Shown here in pieces: positions 11,501 through 20,373 of a DNA stretch of 60,000 nucleotides. The stretch spans positions 6,321,246-6,381,245 of the forward strand of contig NC_087081.1 of the NCBI RefSeq assembly GCF_026151205.1, written 5' to 3'. Numbering within the stretch: position 1 is the first letter of the stretch; each line of letters begins with the position of its first letter. A program made the position numbers and the translations under genes. A model generated the notes under the pieces. That model ran no database searches. It saw only the letters and a list, made by a program, of their open reading frames with translations, and was not told the origin of the DNA. Origin of the DNA: Bolinopsis microptera (lineage: Eukaryota; Ctenophora; Tentaculata; Lobata; Bolinopsidae).

Positions 11501-14302
11501 ATATTATCCTGTAATTATGATTTATTATAGCATCCAATAATCAATAATAATAAACTACTCTCCAGAGTGTCAAGAAGGATTATGGTTGTGCTCGGGCGAT
11601 GAGAAATGTATCATCAATGCCTGGGTATGTGATGGAGCAGACGATTGTGATGATGGGACAGACGAATCAACTGCAACCTGCTCTCCTGCAGGTTGAGTAT
11701 CTATAAACTTAACTTATTTACCAATTTAAAACATATGTTACCCAATGATAACGGACTAAAATTTCCGTCAGATTTTGGGACGTAGACAGTACCTCAAAAA
11801 AATTGCAATTATCTGGATAATAGTCAGATAATATTATACTTTATTTGACCAAAACCCATAATAATGGGTCATCTAGCCATATTTTAAGGTATGTCGAGTA
11901 ATTGGGGTAGAATATTGGGTGCCTATCGTTATTATGAGGACATTATAAATTTGTATTTTATATTATTAGTAGTGATCAATAGTGTAACCCAGCCATAGGG
12001 CCGGGACTACGCTATTACAGCTGAAACAATTTATATTTCATATTGTCAAGTTTATGTGGAATGGCCAAGTTATATAGTAGTATAGTATTGAGATTTGTCG
12101 CGGCAAATGTTAACAAGAATTGCGCCCGTTGTTTCGTTTTGGCGGACGCTAGATTTCCATTTCACATTTACTATAGATTTAAGTATAAGCTCCAATCAGC
12201 TCATTTCAATATTAATGATCTGATAATAATATTGATAAATTATGCATCAAATACGGCAAACACTTGAAATTCAGTTCAATTGCCGTAGAACTTAACTTGT
12301 ATCTGTAATTCAAGAAATTATCGGCAAACCTAATAGTAATATTATACATTACATGCATCATATACGTTAAAACACAGTCGCGCCGCGCCTTCATAGATCA
12401 CAGGCTATCTATACATCACATCTCCGAAAGCAATCCTCGCGCGCGCGCAACTTTTTCGTTGCATGGTAACGGACGTAAGGAAGGAAGGACACACGACATA
12501 TTTAAACCCACCTATCTCGTTCTCCAAAATCCACGTTTTTCTGCAAAAACCTCCATTCGTAACCTGTCACTATTGCCTTTTTTCAAAAGGGTGAAAAGGA
12601 AAAAATAATTCAAGTCTTTTTATGTCTCACTACTTTAAAATGGAAGGCACGCTTGTTTAATACGGCTGAAGATTTATTATAAACTAAACTCGACTTACTT
12701 CAACTTTCTTTATTTACAATTATTTAAATCTAAGAACAGTTAACTAAAACAGCTTCATACTTAAAGGTGACCGTTGTTGGTAGTTATCATCTCAGCAATG
12801 TCTTGTCCTCAGATATACTCCTTTAACTCTATAAGTTTCGTTAAAGCAGATATACAGTAAGATGAAGTATTTTGTTTAATGGCTAGGGTTAGGGCTGAGT
12901 CAGATTAGAGGGATAAGCTGATAAAGTTTTGAATATTTTGAATAGTCACTAAGAAACACCTAGAGAACGTGTTAAAGTATAAGTCAAGTGATTGTCGAGT
13001 GAATAAGAGTTTAACTTTCGATCTCAATAGTTGAATAAGTTTATCGAGTGATGCAGGTTGAGCAAACCAACAGTTTTGGACAAAATATTAGTTTTATGAC
13101 GACAATGAACTGCCACAATTATTTATAAAAACTGTTATCTAACTGAGTGGTCTAGTTAGTCACGAAATCATCATGTTATGTTTCTAACCCTGTACAATGC
13201 ATCAAGTGTTGCAAATTGTTGCCTCAGGTGCCTCAGCGCCTCAAAACTGGTTTTTCAAGGGCCTAAAAGTCGTGCCTTCGGTGCCTCAGTGCCTCAAAGC
13301 GTCACAAGGTTATCTGAAGAAACTCCAACGGGAGACGATTGTGTTGATGAAGCGGATTCAACCACTGAAAAATCATATAGTTTCTCAAACAGTTATACTT
13401 ATACTGCGTTATTAACACTGTCCACTGATCGCTACTCTCTAGGTCGCCTTTACCGCGCCTGATTCACAGATACCCGATTTAATACGCCCCAATTTACTGC
13501 AAACCCCAATATACCTCACTATTGTAAGCGAGAAACTGTTCTTGTTTTTGCTATAACAATGTTTTCTAAAAAGAATAACCAATGGATTAGCTCCCACTCC
13601 ACTCCCAGCTCCAGATTGTATTGAAAATGACGGATCAGAGTACAGGGGAAAGGTAGCTGTCACAAAATCAGGACGCAAATGCCAGGGATGGGACTCTCAA
13701 TCACCTAACACACAGAATTTTGGATCCAAGCAAGAGTAAATTTTTTCGTTGCTTTTTAAGCCGTTCTACACTTCTAAAGTTATTCAAAAGTCTTTTTGTT
13801 GCTTCTTATTTGGATTTATTCTTTTTTATGTTTGAGACCATCATGGTAACTTTGCAGATGGTATATTGTTACTTATCACTCTGTTTACCCCCATAACACT
13901 TTTAATCTATATGATTATAATATTATATACATCGAAAATGCACATCATTGACTATTTTAGGAAAAGACCTCATCATAAAAACATTTTCAGATACACTAGA
14001 TTAGGACTGCAAGAGAACTATTGCAGAAATCCAGACGGGTAAGTTTTCAATATCTGGTAGTGTTCCATAATTATTGTCATCAAGTCGAGCACAAGGTATG
14101 GGCACAAACATTTATAAAATAAATCTACAAAAAAACTGCAATGAAGATGGATTTAGAAATATAATTGATCTATGAAATTTCTTTTCTGAAATATTCCATT
14201 GTAACATATGTCATAATTTTCCTCAGTGGCTCAGGCCCCTGGTGTTATAATGGCGAGCTGGAACTGTGCCTCGATGGGAGTACTGTGATACACCTACATG
14301 TG
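5446..14302 (+). CDS. Gene A: secreted LDLa-LDLa-kringle protein, six recognised exons, likely damaged
   Basis: Inferred exons: signal peptide 5446-5518; LDLa 11018-11134 and 11566-11691; kringle 13609-13735, 13991-14038 and 14227-14302. Every junction has GT-AG boundaries. Phases agree throughout: phase 1 between modules and phase 2 at both introns inside the kringle, which is the usual kringle arrangement. The first intron is ~5.5 kb and holds a CR1-like LINE in antisense plus a minisatellite. LDLa modules bind calcium and lipoprotein or other ligands; kringles mediate protein or lipid binding. The product would be secreted. The last kringle exon needs a 1-nt shift to read through, so the gene is a pseudogene or carries a sequence error. 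No terminal exon or stop was identified beyond 14302. Joining LDLa and kringle exons in one transcript is inferred from order, strand and phase. Confidence 0.6.
5519..6544 (+). other. Gene A intron 1, proximal part
   Basis: Intron sequence shared almost base for base with 26606-27365. It contains CGGTCGCCGTTAGACCGG near 5776 (an imperfect palindrome). No exon-like frame was recognised. At 6381-6430 the copy A sequence has an extra stretch (TAAGGTAAACTGTTCTC) that recurs near 10088 and 34669, suggesting a small dispersed repeat. Confidence 0.55.
6545..9540 (-). mobile_element. CR1/L2-like non-LTR retrotransposon (LINE), decayed, copy A
   Basis: Read on the minus strand: an APE-type endonuclease start ([13 protein letters not shown], 9521-9258), endonuclease end ([15 protein letters not shown], 8978-8580), reverse transcriptase ([72 protein letters not shown]; 8269-7244) and the C-terminal GPRLWN...LPGYIN region near 6780-6600. 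These are hallmarks of the CR1/L2 branch of LINEs. About 50 bases are missing around 7665, which removes the motif A catalytic block (YAKAFD), and several frameshifts are present, so it cannot be active. It sits antisense inside intron 1 of gene A and is shared with copy B. Confidence 0.9.
9541..10205 (+). other. Gene A intron 1, distal part
   Basis: Intron sequence shared with 31511-31921 and 34279-34785. It keeps the empty sites for two insertions seen in copy B: ACGTGATTACAT near 9949 (foldback, TGA target) and TAAACTAAA near 10014 (SINE). No gene was seen. Confidence 0.75.
10206..10617. repeat. 25-bp minisatellite, ~17 copies
   Basis: Tandem copies of ACTACTCAGAAGTCTATAAA plus TAAAA, mixed with a variant in which the second half reads GTCTGTTAATGTCA. 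The two variants alternate in a higher-order pattern. The orthologous array in copy B (34786-35118) has ~13 copies and different variant order. Confidence 0.95.
10821..10837. repeat. Poly-C tract (17 C)
   Basis: Homopolymer just upstream of the first LDLa exon module. The matching tract in copy B is 25 C long (35320-35344). Confidence 0.95.
11018..11134 (+). CDS. Gene A exon 2: LDL-receptor class A module
   Basis: Acceptor CTCCAG and donor G|GTTGAG give a symmetric phase 1-1 exon of 117 bases. The peptide has six cysteines and the calcium-binding end [15 protein letters not shown]. Only one module fits the exon, typical of LDLa exon shuffling. Confidence 0.85.
11566..11691 (+). CDS. Gene A exon 3: second LDL-receptor class A module
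   Basis: Phase 1-1 exon of 126 bases with six cysteines and the calcium site [15 protein letters not shown]. It and its flanking intron text are a tandem duplicate of the preceding exon module (about 10850-11280 versus 11390-11860). Confidence 0.85.
11692..13160 (+). other. Gene A intron between LDLa 2 and kringle
   Basis: The first ~170 bases repeat the intron after LDLa 1. The rest is AT-rich with a CG-alternating run at 12438-12450. No exon with family motifs was seen, and a 74-codon frame at 12043 has no recognisable content. Confidence 0.5.
13100..13330. repeat. GCCTCAAG-rich repeat, arm 1 of a distant inverted pair
   Basis: Contains GTTTCTAACCCTGTACAATG followed by reiterated GTGCCTCAG/GCGCCTCAAA units. 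The same text lies inverted at 16200-16440, including the GTTTCTAACCCTGTAC anchor. Confidence 0.65.
13609..13735 (+). CDS. Gene A exon 4: kringle, N-terminal part
   Basis: Encodes [20 protein letters not shown] then [12 protein letters not shown], the classic kringle opening (YRGxxxxTxSGxxCQxWxSQxP). It starts in phase 1 and ends at CAAGA|GTAAAT in phase 2. Two in-frame acceptors six bases apart (CTCCCAG and CTCCAG) make the exact start ambiguous; the second would begin at 13615. Confidence 0.8.
13991..14038 (+). CDS. Gene A exon 5: kringle, middle part
   Basis: A 48-base exon between ATTTTCAG and GG|GTAAGT encoding [16 protein letters not shown], nearly the textbook kringle [12 protein letters not shown]. 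Phase 2 at both ends. It is too short to stand out as an open frame, and the motif plus splice phases identify it. Confidence 0.8.
14227..14302 (+). pseudogene. Gene A exon 6: kringle, C-terminal part, 1-nt frameshift
   Basis: Follows acceptor CCTCAG. One frame gives [13 protein letters not shown], the next gives [11 protein letters not shown], and together they are the kringle GPWCY...RWEYCDxPxC ending. The frame change lies between ~14252 and ~14272 and needs one base gained, or two lost. The donor G|GTAATT follows in phase 1, as expected for a kringle end. Confidence 0.75.
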
Positions 14303-14456
14303 GTAATTAACTGTGGTGAATTTTTTGCACAAGGTTTTTGCCATTGAATCGAGTTAAATAAGTTATTGTAACTTGTAATAAGTTGTTTGTTGTTTGTTTG
14401 TTTGTTTGTGATTATTTTACTATATAAGTATATACTAGCAGGAACCCGTATAATAT
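14303..14456. other. Spacer with GTTT microsatellite
   Basis: Contains (GTTT)n at about 14380-14410 and the first copy of the 20-base direct repeat ACTAGCAGGAACCCGTATAA (14434-14453). Confidence 0.7.
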
Positions 14457-14725
14457 AACCCTAAACGGTGTCAATACTCAATACACTACTTTAACGCGAC
14501 TTTCCGCAAAAAACCGTAAAAGATATACAACTGAAACTTTTTTGGCTGGGTCAAAAGCTTTAATGGTCTCCAAATCAGCATGAAAAAATAAAAAATTGGC
14601 CAAGGAATAATATTAATGATTCTAGAGCCGAAAATGTGGACCCCCAAGTGGTGTCAAAAACGCCAATTAAATAGGTTATAATTATTTTAGTGTATTGTCA
14701 TTAAGTCTTGACACCATTTAGGGTT
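14457..14725. mobile_element. 269-bp TIR element (MITE-like)
   Basis: Ends are inverted with one mismatch: AACCCTAAACGGTGTCA at the left and TGACACCATTTAGGGTT at the right. The direct repeat ACTAGCAGGAACCCGTATAA flanks it at 14434-14453 and 14726-14745. That is longer than a usual transposon target duplication, so the arrangement may be a nested or duplicated insertion. Confidence 0.6.
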
Positions 14726-14745
14726 ACTAGCAGGAACCCGTATAA

Positions 14746-16150
14746 ACCTAAAAGTGTTATTTTTATGAAACAAGCTTAATGAACTACCGACTGATAAAAT
14801 TCAGCAAGTCAAAACAAATAAAATTATGATATCAGCCGATAAACTCGCGGCTGATTATTTAATAGTTTGACACTGAATGGTAAATAGCGAATACATAGTT
14901 GAATACAGATGTTACTTTACATTTACATGAGCAAATAAGATTGCGGCATGTCGAGTAAGCATCAAAATTTATTAGTTTATGTTAGACACAAATAATAGTA
15001 ATACAATGAGACAGAATATTATATAACATTCAATAAAGTTGGCATACGATACAATAATTATAGGACGTGACATGATGTGCGCATTGTTAACACGAAACAA
15101 AACCGCGCAAAATATGATGTGGTCTACAAGTGACTACAACCAAACCACAAATCGACGTAAACTCAGTGAAGGCGAAACGTCAGAATCTGACGCTTTTTTG
15201 AAAAAAGCTGCCGTTATTTGTTTCTCCGGCAAAATATTCGGAGTTAAAGTATCGCATCGGTCATATTTGGTCTATCACTATGTGATGATCAATTTAAGTT
15301 ATGGTTATATTTAAAATGTTTATATCTAATGGTCGAATAAATATTTGCAGGTCATCAGTAAGCCAGACAACTAAAAAGGAGCTGATGTACAAGAAGTTCA
15401 AACGAAAAGGATTATATAATTTAAATTTAGTGACTGAAATTTGCAGCAACTGGACTGTTTAAGTTTTTTTTGAACTTCATTGTTTTCATATTATAAAGTC
15501 TTTATGCATATAATTTTTTGGAGCATCAAACGTCTTTAAATCAGGATATACGCATATTATTATTATATATGTTTACTAGTATGTTATTTAATAACGTGAG
15601 ATACTCGTAAAATATTTATTTCAAATATTCAAGAACGTCGACGATTTCAACGATCGGCGCGTTTTGGTAATAGTAGATTATAAACCTACAAGTACAATAT
15701 GTTATACTACCTTATGATATATTTTAATTTGTCTTAAAACTGCATCATTATTTTGAGTGGGGTAAACCATGGTTCCAAATCAAATTATTCAGACTTCAGG
15801 TTGTTAAGTTTATTAAGTTAATAGGCCACACCCTATTTTACGCTCACAGTAGCAGTTTAAACTTAATTAATCCACCTCTTAAACACCGGGGTGGAAGTTG
15901 TATAGTCGGGAATGTTATAACCAGCTCCTTCATCCTTGATTACTAACTTTGAGGTAACTTTACAATACATCATGGGGGAGGGGGGGGGGCGTTTGAATGT
16001 GGGACAATTTTTAAAACAACGCGTTACTCCACTAACCCCAACTATCTCTACCTGGAGATGCGTGTCAGTATACTTGCTTACTTGTTAACACATTATATGT
16101 GTTAGTTAAATTATATGTGTTAGCAGTACCTACATATCGCTGTGTTTTTA
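14746..16150. other. AT-rich region without recognised gene
   Basis: A 91-codon frame at 15039-15314 has no recognisable motif and no ATG start. A run of G occurs near 15976. Possible 3' part of gene A, but no exon could be supported. Confidence 0.4.
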
Positions 16151-16199
16151 CATATTAGCATATTGAAACTCGAGTATTATATTTCATCCGGTATAACAG

Positions 16200-16440
16200 A
16201 CGTACCATGTGGTTAGTTCTTTTGAGGCACTTGAGGCAGCACTTTGAGGCCCTGAGGCACTTGATGCACCACTTTGAGGCCCTTGAGGCAGCACTTTGAG
16301 GCCCTGAGGCACTTGAGGCACCAATTCTCAACACTTGATACATCGTACAGGGTTAGAAACATAATATGATGATTAATGGATTGATCTCGGCACTAACTGA
16401 CCAACTAAACTAATCATTAATCAGTACTCGTCCAAATTAT
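16200..16440. repeat. GCCTCAAG-rich repeat, arm 2 (inverted copy)
   Basis: Reiterated TTGAGGC[A/C]CTTGAGGCA units, the inverse of 13100-13330. The arms are ~3 kb apart and could bound a larger foldback element, although the kringle exons lie between them. Confidence 0.6.
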
Positions 16441-16726
16441 TGTGCCGATAATGCTCAACGGTTTAAAATGTAAAACATTTTTCTTATTTATATTTGGAAT
16501 TTGGATGCTCATTTCTAAACAATACTTATTATTACTCAAATGGGACGTTGGTTTATACATTATAACTTCATATTGGTACTCTTTATTCGCTATTATGAGT
16601 GGGTCGATCATATATTTTGATGATAGTTTGTGACGAAATGAAAGTTTCCACTCAGTGTTTCACTAAGTGTTTCACTAACTCTCACTTTGTCACCAACAGT
16701 CATCATCTCCCTATGTCTTTCAACAA

Positions 16727-17017
16727 ACCTGATGTTCTTAAGAAACACAAGCTATAAACACATGGCGATGATGAGTTCAAGTGTAGGTATTGTGGGAGAC
16801 GTTTTTTACGTTCAGATACACTTTAAAAGAACACATTCAGATACACAGAGAGAGAGCACACGAGTGTGATGTGTGTGGTAAGCGGTTGACTAGAAACAGT
16901 AATCTCACAGTGCATATGAGAATTCACACAGGAGCAAAACCCTACTCCTGTACTCACCGGAGTATGGAATTTAATGTAAGTAGTGCAAAAAACAGACATG
17001 AAAGTAGCTGTAATTAA
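16727..17017 (+). pseudogene. C2H2 zinc-finger relic
   Basis: A first finger reads [20 protein letters not shown] in one frame and meets a stop. The next frame continues [13 protein letters not shown], then a full finger [19 protein letters not shown] with its HTGAKPYSC linker. The last finger has lost its second cysteine (SCTHRSMEF). Two C2H2 fingers and a linker are unmistakable, but the stop, the frameshift and the lost zinc ligand mark decay. It is probably a retrocopy or exon fragment of a DNA-binding protein; no flanking exons were seen. Confidence 0.75.
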
Positions 17018-17362
17018 TATAAATAATATTAAATATCTGTCTCAAACTTTATTCGAATACATTTGCTAAATAAGAAAAATCTAGATGATGGATCATTTTT
17101 AAAATTTGCCTTATTGGGTCCTCGCTGTGTTTGATGAAAGAAGAATCAGGAGGAGGTGTAGCATCGTTTGTGATAGAGCGCCGTTTCTTTGGTAGTTGCA
17201 GGTGGGCTGACGGTTGTTTCTTTAGCTGATACTAATGAGATTGCGTCAGCAGAGGTTTTGAAACAAATCCCCCTCCATGAAGCTAAGATCATTAACTTAT
17301 ACCACCCTATGGAAACAAGAAGTTACACTAACACCGTCTTGTCTTAACGTTTTACTCGCAAA
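17018..17362. other. Spacer with a short dispersed repeat
   Basis: The segment TTTTGAAACAAATCCCCCTC (17255 onward, ~100 bases) recurs at 19333-19427 with a ~20-base deletion, and leads into the larger segment that follows. Confidence 0.65.
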
Positions 17363-18700
17363 TTGTCCTTGATTAAAGCAAACGTACTTGATTCTAGTAG
17401 CCCCTACCTCCTCGAACTCTACGCAGTTGTTGAATGTACTGTGCTATTGTTCTATGGAAGCTATAAGTCTCTTCAAATATTACAATACAATGGGTCGTTC
17501 ACATATTACGTAATCAATATTTTAGCAATTTTTAATCAACCGCCGTTATGATTTGGGAACCCCCTCCCCCCTCGGTTGATTACGTTATATGTGAACGAAC
17601 CCTAATCCCAAACTTAACCCCTCAAGAACTGAGCAGACTTATTATCTTGTTACCAGACGGTAGGCTGACTCATATGAGTAGCATGTTCTTATTGTTATTT
17701 TACTCAATTCTAAGATCATTAGCTTACACCACCATAGTCCCTACCTCATCGAACGTACTTGATTCTAGCTCCTACCTCCTCGAACGTACTTGATTCTAGT
17801 AGCCCCTACCTCCTCGAACTCAGCTACGAATACAATGTATTGTTTTTGTATATTAGAGCTTTAGCCACAGGTAGGTTGGTCTGCACGGAGCCCCACAGTT
17901 TCAATTCCTTGTTTAACTAGCCGTACAGCAAGGATATCCACTAGGCACCAGCAAACGGCACTTTGTCTTTACACTTAGCTAACTTGTACTTGTACTACAA
18001 GTTGGATACAAGTTGCATCTTCAAGTTGTAGATCGATACTTCATAAGTCATACTGCCATAGCGATTGGTTCATAATTTATCTTTCATCTACCAGTATATA
18101 TACTACCCTTGCAAGCTTTCGACACGAAAGTTTCATGTCCCTTGATACTAGAACCAACCCCATTAGCAAGAGCTCCCGTCTCTTATGTGATCTACGAGTC
18201 GAGCAGACAAGATCATGTTAACTTCTTAATGTACATCTACATCTATACTTCCGTGTATAATTATCTTTATCCCGGTTGTTGTGACAAGTAAAGATGCTAT
18301 CATTAAGGAAAGGAGTTTACGTTTCAATGTAACTATATACATCGTGTTCATGATCTCAAATTATTTGTTATATAGTAGTGTTGAAAGTATTAAATTTTTG
18401 TCATGAATTTCACACGGTACTACTATAACCAGAGGCTACTCGCTTACAAAAACTTGTTTACTATCTTAACAAGTTTTTGTTTGTATATATTTTTAGTATA
18501 CATTGGCTGGTACTACTATATACTACGGGCTAGTAAAGTGGTTTGTTATTATAATGGGTTCAATTTAAATAGGGTTTTGATCTGCATTGAGGCTTGAGTT
18601 GGACAATTTCGTCTGCAAAATCTGTTGGGTAATACAATTGGGTAGATTTGAAATTTTATCAAATTATTATGATTATGACAAAGAATTTAATTTGTTCAAC
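17363..18700. repeat. ~1.3 kb interspersed segment, copy 1
   Basis: Matches 21320-22192 and 25986-26300 in order and orientation. It contains internal direct repeats (CGAACGTACTTGATTCTAG) and a 13-bp perfect hairpin at 18446-18480. About 160 bases (18236-18393) are missing from copy 2, where an RTE-like LINE stands. Short open frames within it are not gene-like. Confidence 0.85.
18446..18480. repeat. 13-bp perfect hairpin
   Basis: ACAAAAACTTGTT, a nine-base loop, then AACAAGTTTTTGT. It is conserved unchanged in the second copy at 26034-26068. Confidence 0.9.
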
Positions 18701-19496
18701 TTTTCATTATACGGCCATTTAGCTAGCTTCTCGTAAATTATTCACTTTCCCTGTGCATACTTACCGTTCTCCTACTAATCGGGACTAATCGGTAATTTAA
18801 CCCTTATTATTTCCACTCTTATATCTCCAGCGTGACAACAACATGTGAGGTTCACCTTTACGATATTTGTTTTCATGCTTTTATAAACTTCGTTATTATG
18901 AAATCTTTACACCATATTACTTCACACCACGTTTTTATAAAGTATGAATCAGTATGAATTCATACTGGTTCATACTTTAAAGCTACGGCGTTTTTAATTC
19001 AGAGGAAGCACTTTCCCAACTATTTACTTTAAAAGGCTAAATTGTATCACTATCAGAGTGAAATTGAGTGGAATTTGAATTAATTTAGAAAATTTTCCTT
19101 TTCATCTACCTCAGAAGCCTAGTTTTGAATTTGAATGTTATTGTAATGTAAACTTAGAACATTTTCCCATCATCATCCATTCTCCCCACTCCACCCTTGC
19201 ACATCACACACCCCTCATCATTGACATCACTCCATCATATATAATCATCCCTTCACAACATTATCCCTAGCTGAAGACGATTAACACATGTATTTTGAAA
19301 GCTCCTGCAAAAAAAAATTTTCGTATCTTTATAGGTTTTGAAACAAATCCCCCTCCATGAAGCTACCACCCTATGGAAACAAGAAGTTACGCTAACACCG
19401 TTTTACTCGCAAATTGTCCTTGATTAAAGGAGGGGGTGCACGATAAAAATTAACTTGCTTCGATTATCAAAATTTTTGTACCATTGTTTTCTAGAG
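18701..19496. other. AT-rich spacer
   Basis: Holds a 40-base near-perfect palindrome at 18939-18978, a C/A-rich run at 19170-19260, and a second copy of the 17255 dispersed repeat at 19333-19427. No gene was seen. Confidence 0.6.
18939..18978. repeat. 40-bp palindrome, one mismatch
   Basis: AAAGTATGAATCAGTATGAA is followed directly by its reverse complement with a single T/G mismatch (18949 against 18968) and no loop. It could extrude as a cruciform; the origin is unknown. Confidence 0.9.
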
Positions 19497-19510
19497 ACTG
19501 TGAGAATTTT

Positions 19511-20007
19511 GACTGACTGACTGACTTAAGTCGGCTTCTTGGTCCGAGCAGCTACAATTCCTCGCCACACTTCGCGGACAAGCATAGCAGATCTTATCTC
19601 GTCAACACAGGAAAGGCTGGTGTCCTTCTTTAGCATGTCCAGAAACGTAAGGTGGGGCCTTCCCGGTCTCCTGTATCCATGCTGAGGGTCCCAGAACAGA
19701 AGTTGGTTTGCCAAAAGGTCGTCATGCCTGGCTACATGTCCAGACAGTCTCATTCTTCTGGAGGCTATCATCACTGATGGCTTGGGGATGTTGCCGTATA
19801 AATCACTGTTGTTGATGATTTGTGGCCCACGTATGTTCAAGGCCATCCGGAGCATTTTAGTGTAGCATCCATTGATCCGCTTAGTTATGGATTGACTTAT
19901 AGTTATCGTCCAAGCTTCAGAGCCGTACAGGAGTACGGACTCAACCGTTGCTCGAAAGACACGGATCTTTAAATCCCTGCGCATTCCAGACTTCCAGGTT
20001 GTCTTTA
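19511..20007 (-). mobile_element. 5'-truncated LINE insertion (RT C-terminal part) with 14-bp TSD
   Basis: On the minus strand it encodes KIRVFRATVESVLLYGSEAW, then RRMRLSGHVARHD and RRPGRPHLTFLDML, the conserved post-RT region of RTE-like and related LINEs. The element ends in a (GTCA)n tail (19511-19527 on the + strand). ACTGTGAGAATTTT flanks it exactly at 19497-19510 and 20008-20021, so both boundaries are fixed. Heavy 5' truncation is the normal result of incomplete target-primed reverse transcription. Confidence 0.9.
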
Positions 20008-20021
20008 ACTGTGAGAATTTT

Positions 20022-20373
20022 CATAGTACCAAATTTGTCATACTTTTTTGGAATGAGCAGTAAGTTTCGCCTAGGTGCCATATTTGATGGTGCGCGGCTT
20101 TAGCAAGCAAAATAACGTGTAAAAGTCACGTAATTTGACGAAATTCGTTGATTTTTGTCGTATTATTTTGTCATTTCTTCGGTTCCTTAACATGAATCAT
20201 GTTGAAAATTTGTCAGAACCTTCCAATCATACTCAGCTACCGAATCTAAATTAGTTGAGAGAGATTAGCTTTGATTAAAAGGTCTAAACATGACAAAATA
20301 GGTATAGATTCGTTGATAACTCAAATTCTGACCATCGAAATTGCTCAAACTATTTTAGGTTCAGTAGAACATA
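20022..20373. other. Spacer
   Basis: AT-rich sequence with no gene-like frame or repeat recognised. Confidence 0.5.

Larger units (their letters stand above)
5372..11870 (+). repeat. Segmental duplication, copy A (5' part of gene A)
   Basis: From GAAGGTCAGTTTTCAC at ~5372 onward this block matches 26456-35800 in the same order: promoter and signal exon, intron text, antisense CR1-like LINE, 25-bp minisatellite, poly-C tract and LDLa exon. The shared LINE shows that it inserted before the duplication. Copy A lacks three insertions present in copy B. The left breakpoint abuts the Penelope-like element, which has no counterpart at copy B. Confidence 0.9.

Noticed and set aside
12438-12450. CG dinucleotide run suggesting a CpG island
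   Set aside because: Only about 13 bases long and surrounded by AT-rich DNA.
12464-12476. GTTGCATGGTAAC, close to an RFX X-box
   Set aside because: One base short of the symmetric consensus and not near any recognised gene start.
15039-15314. 91-codon frame
   Set aside because: No ATG start, no motif, AT-rich context.
19270-19310. CTGAAGA...GAAA text resembling a hammerhead ribozyme core
   Set aside because: The bases between do not form a convincing stem II.
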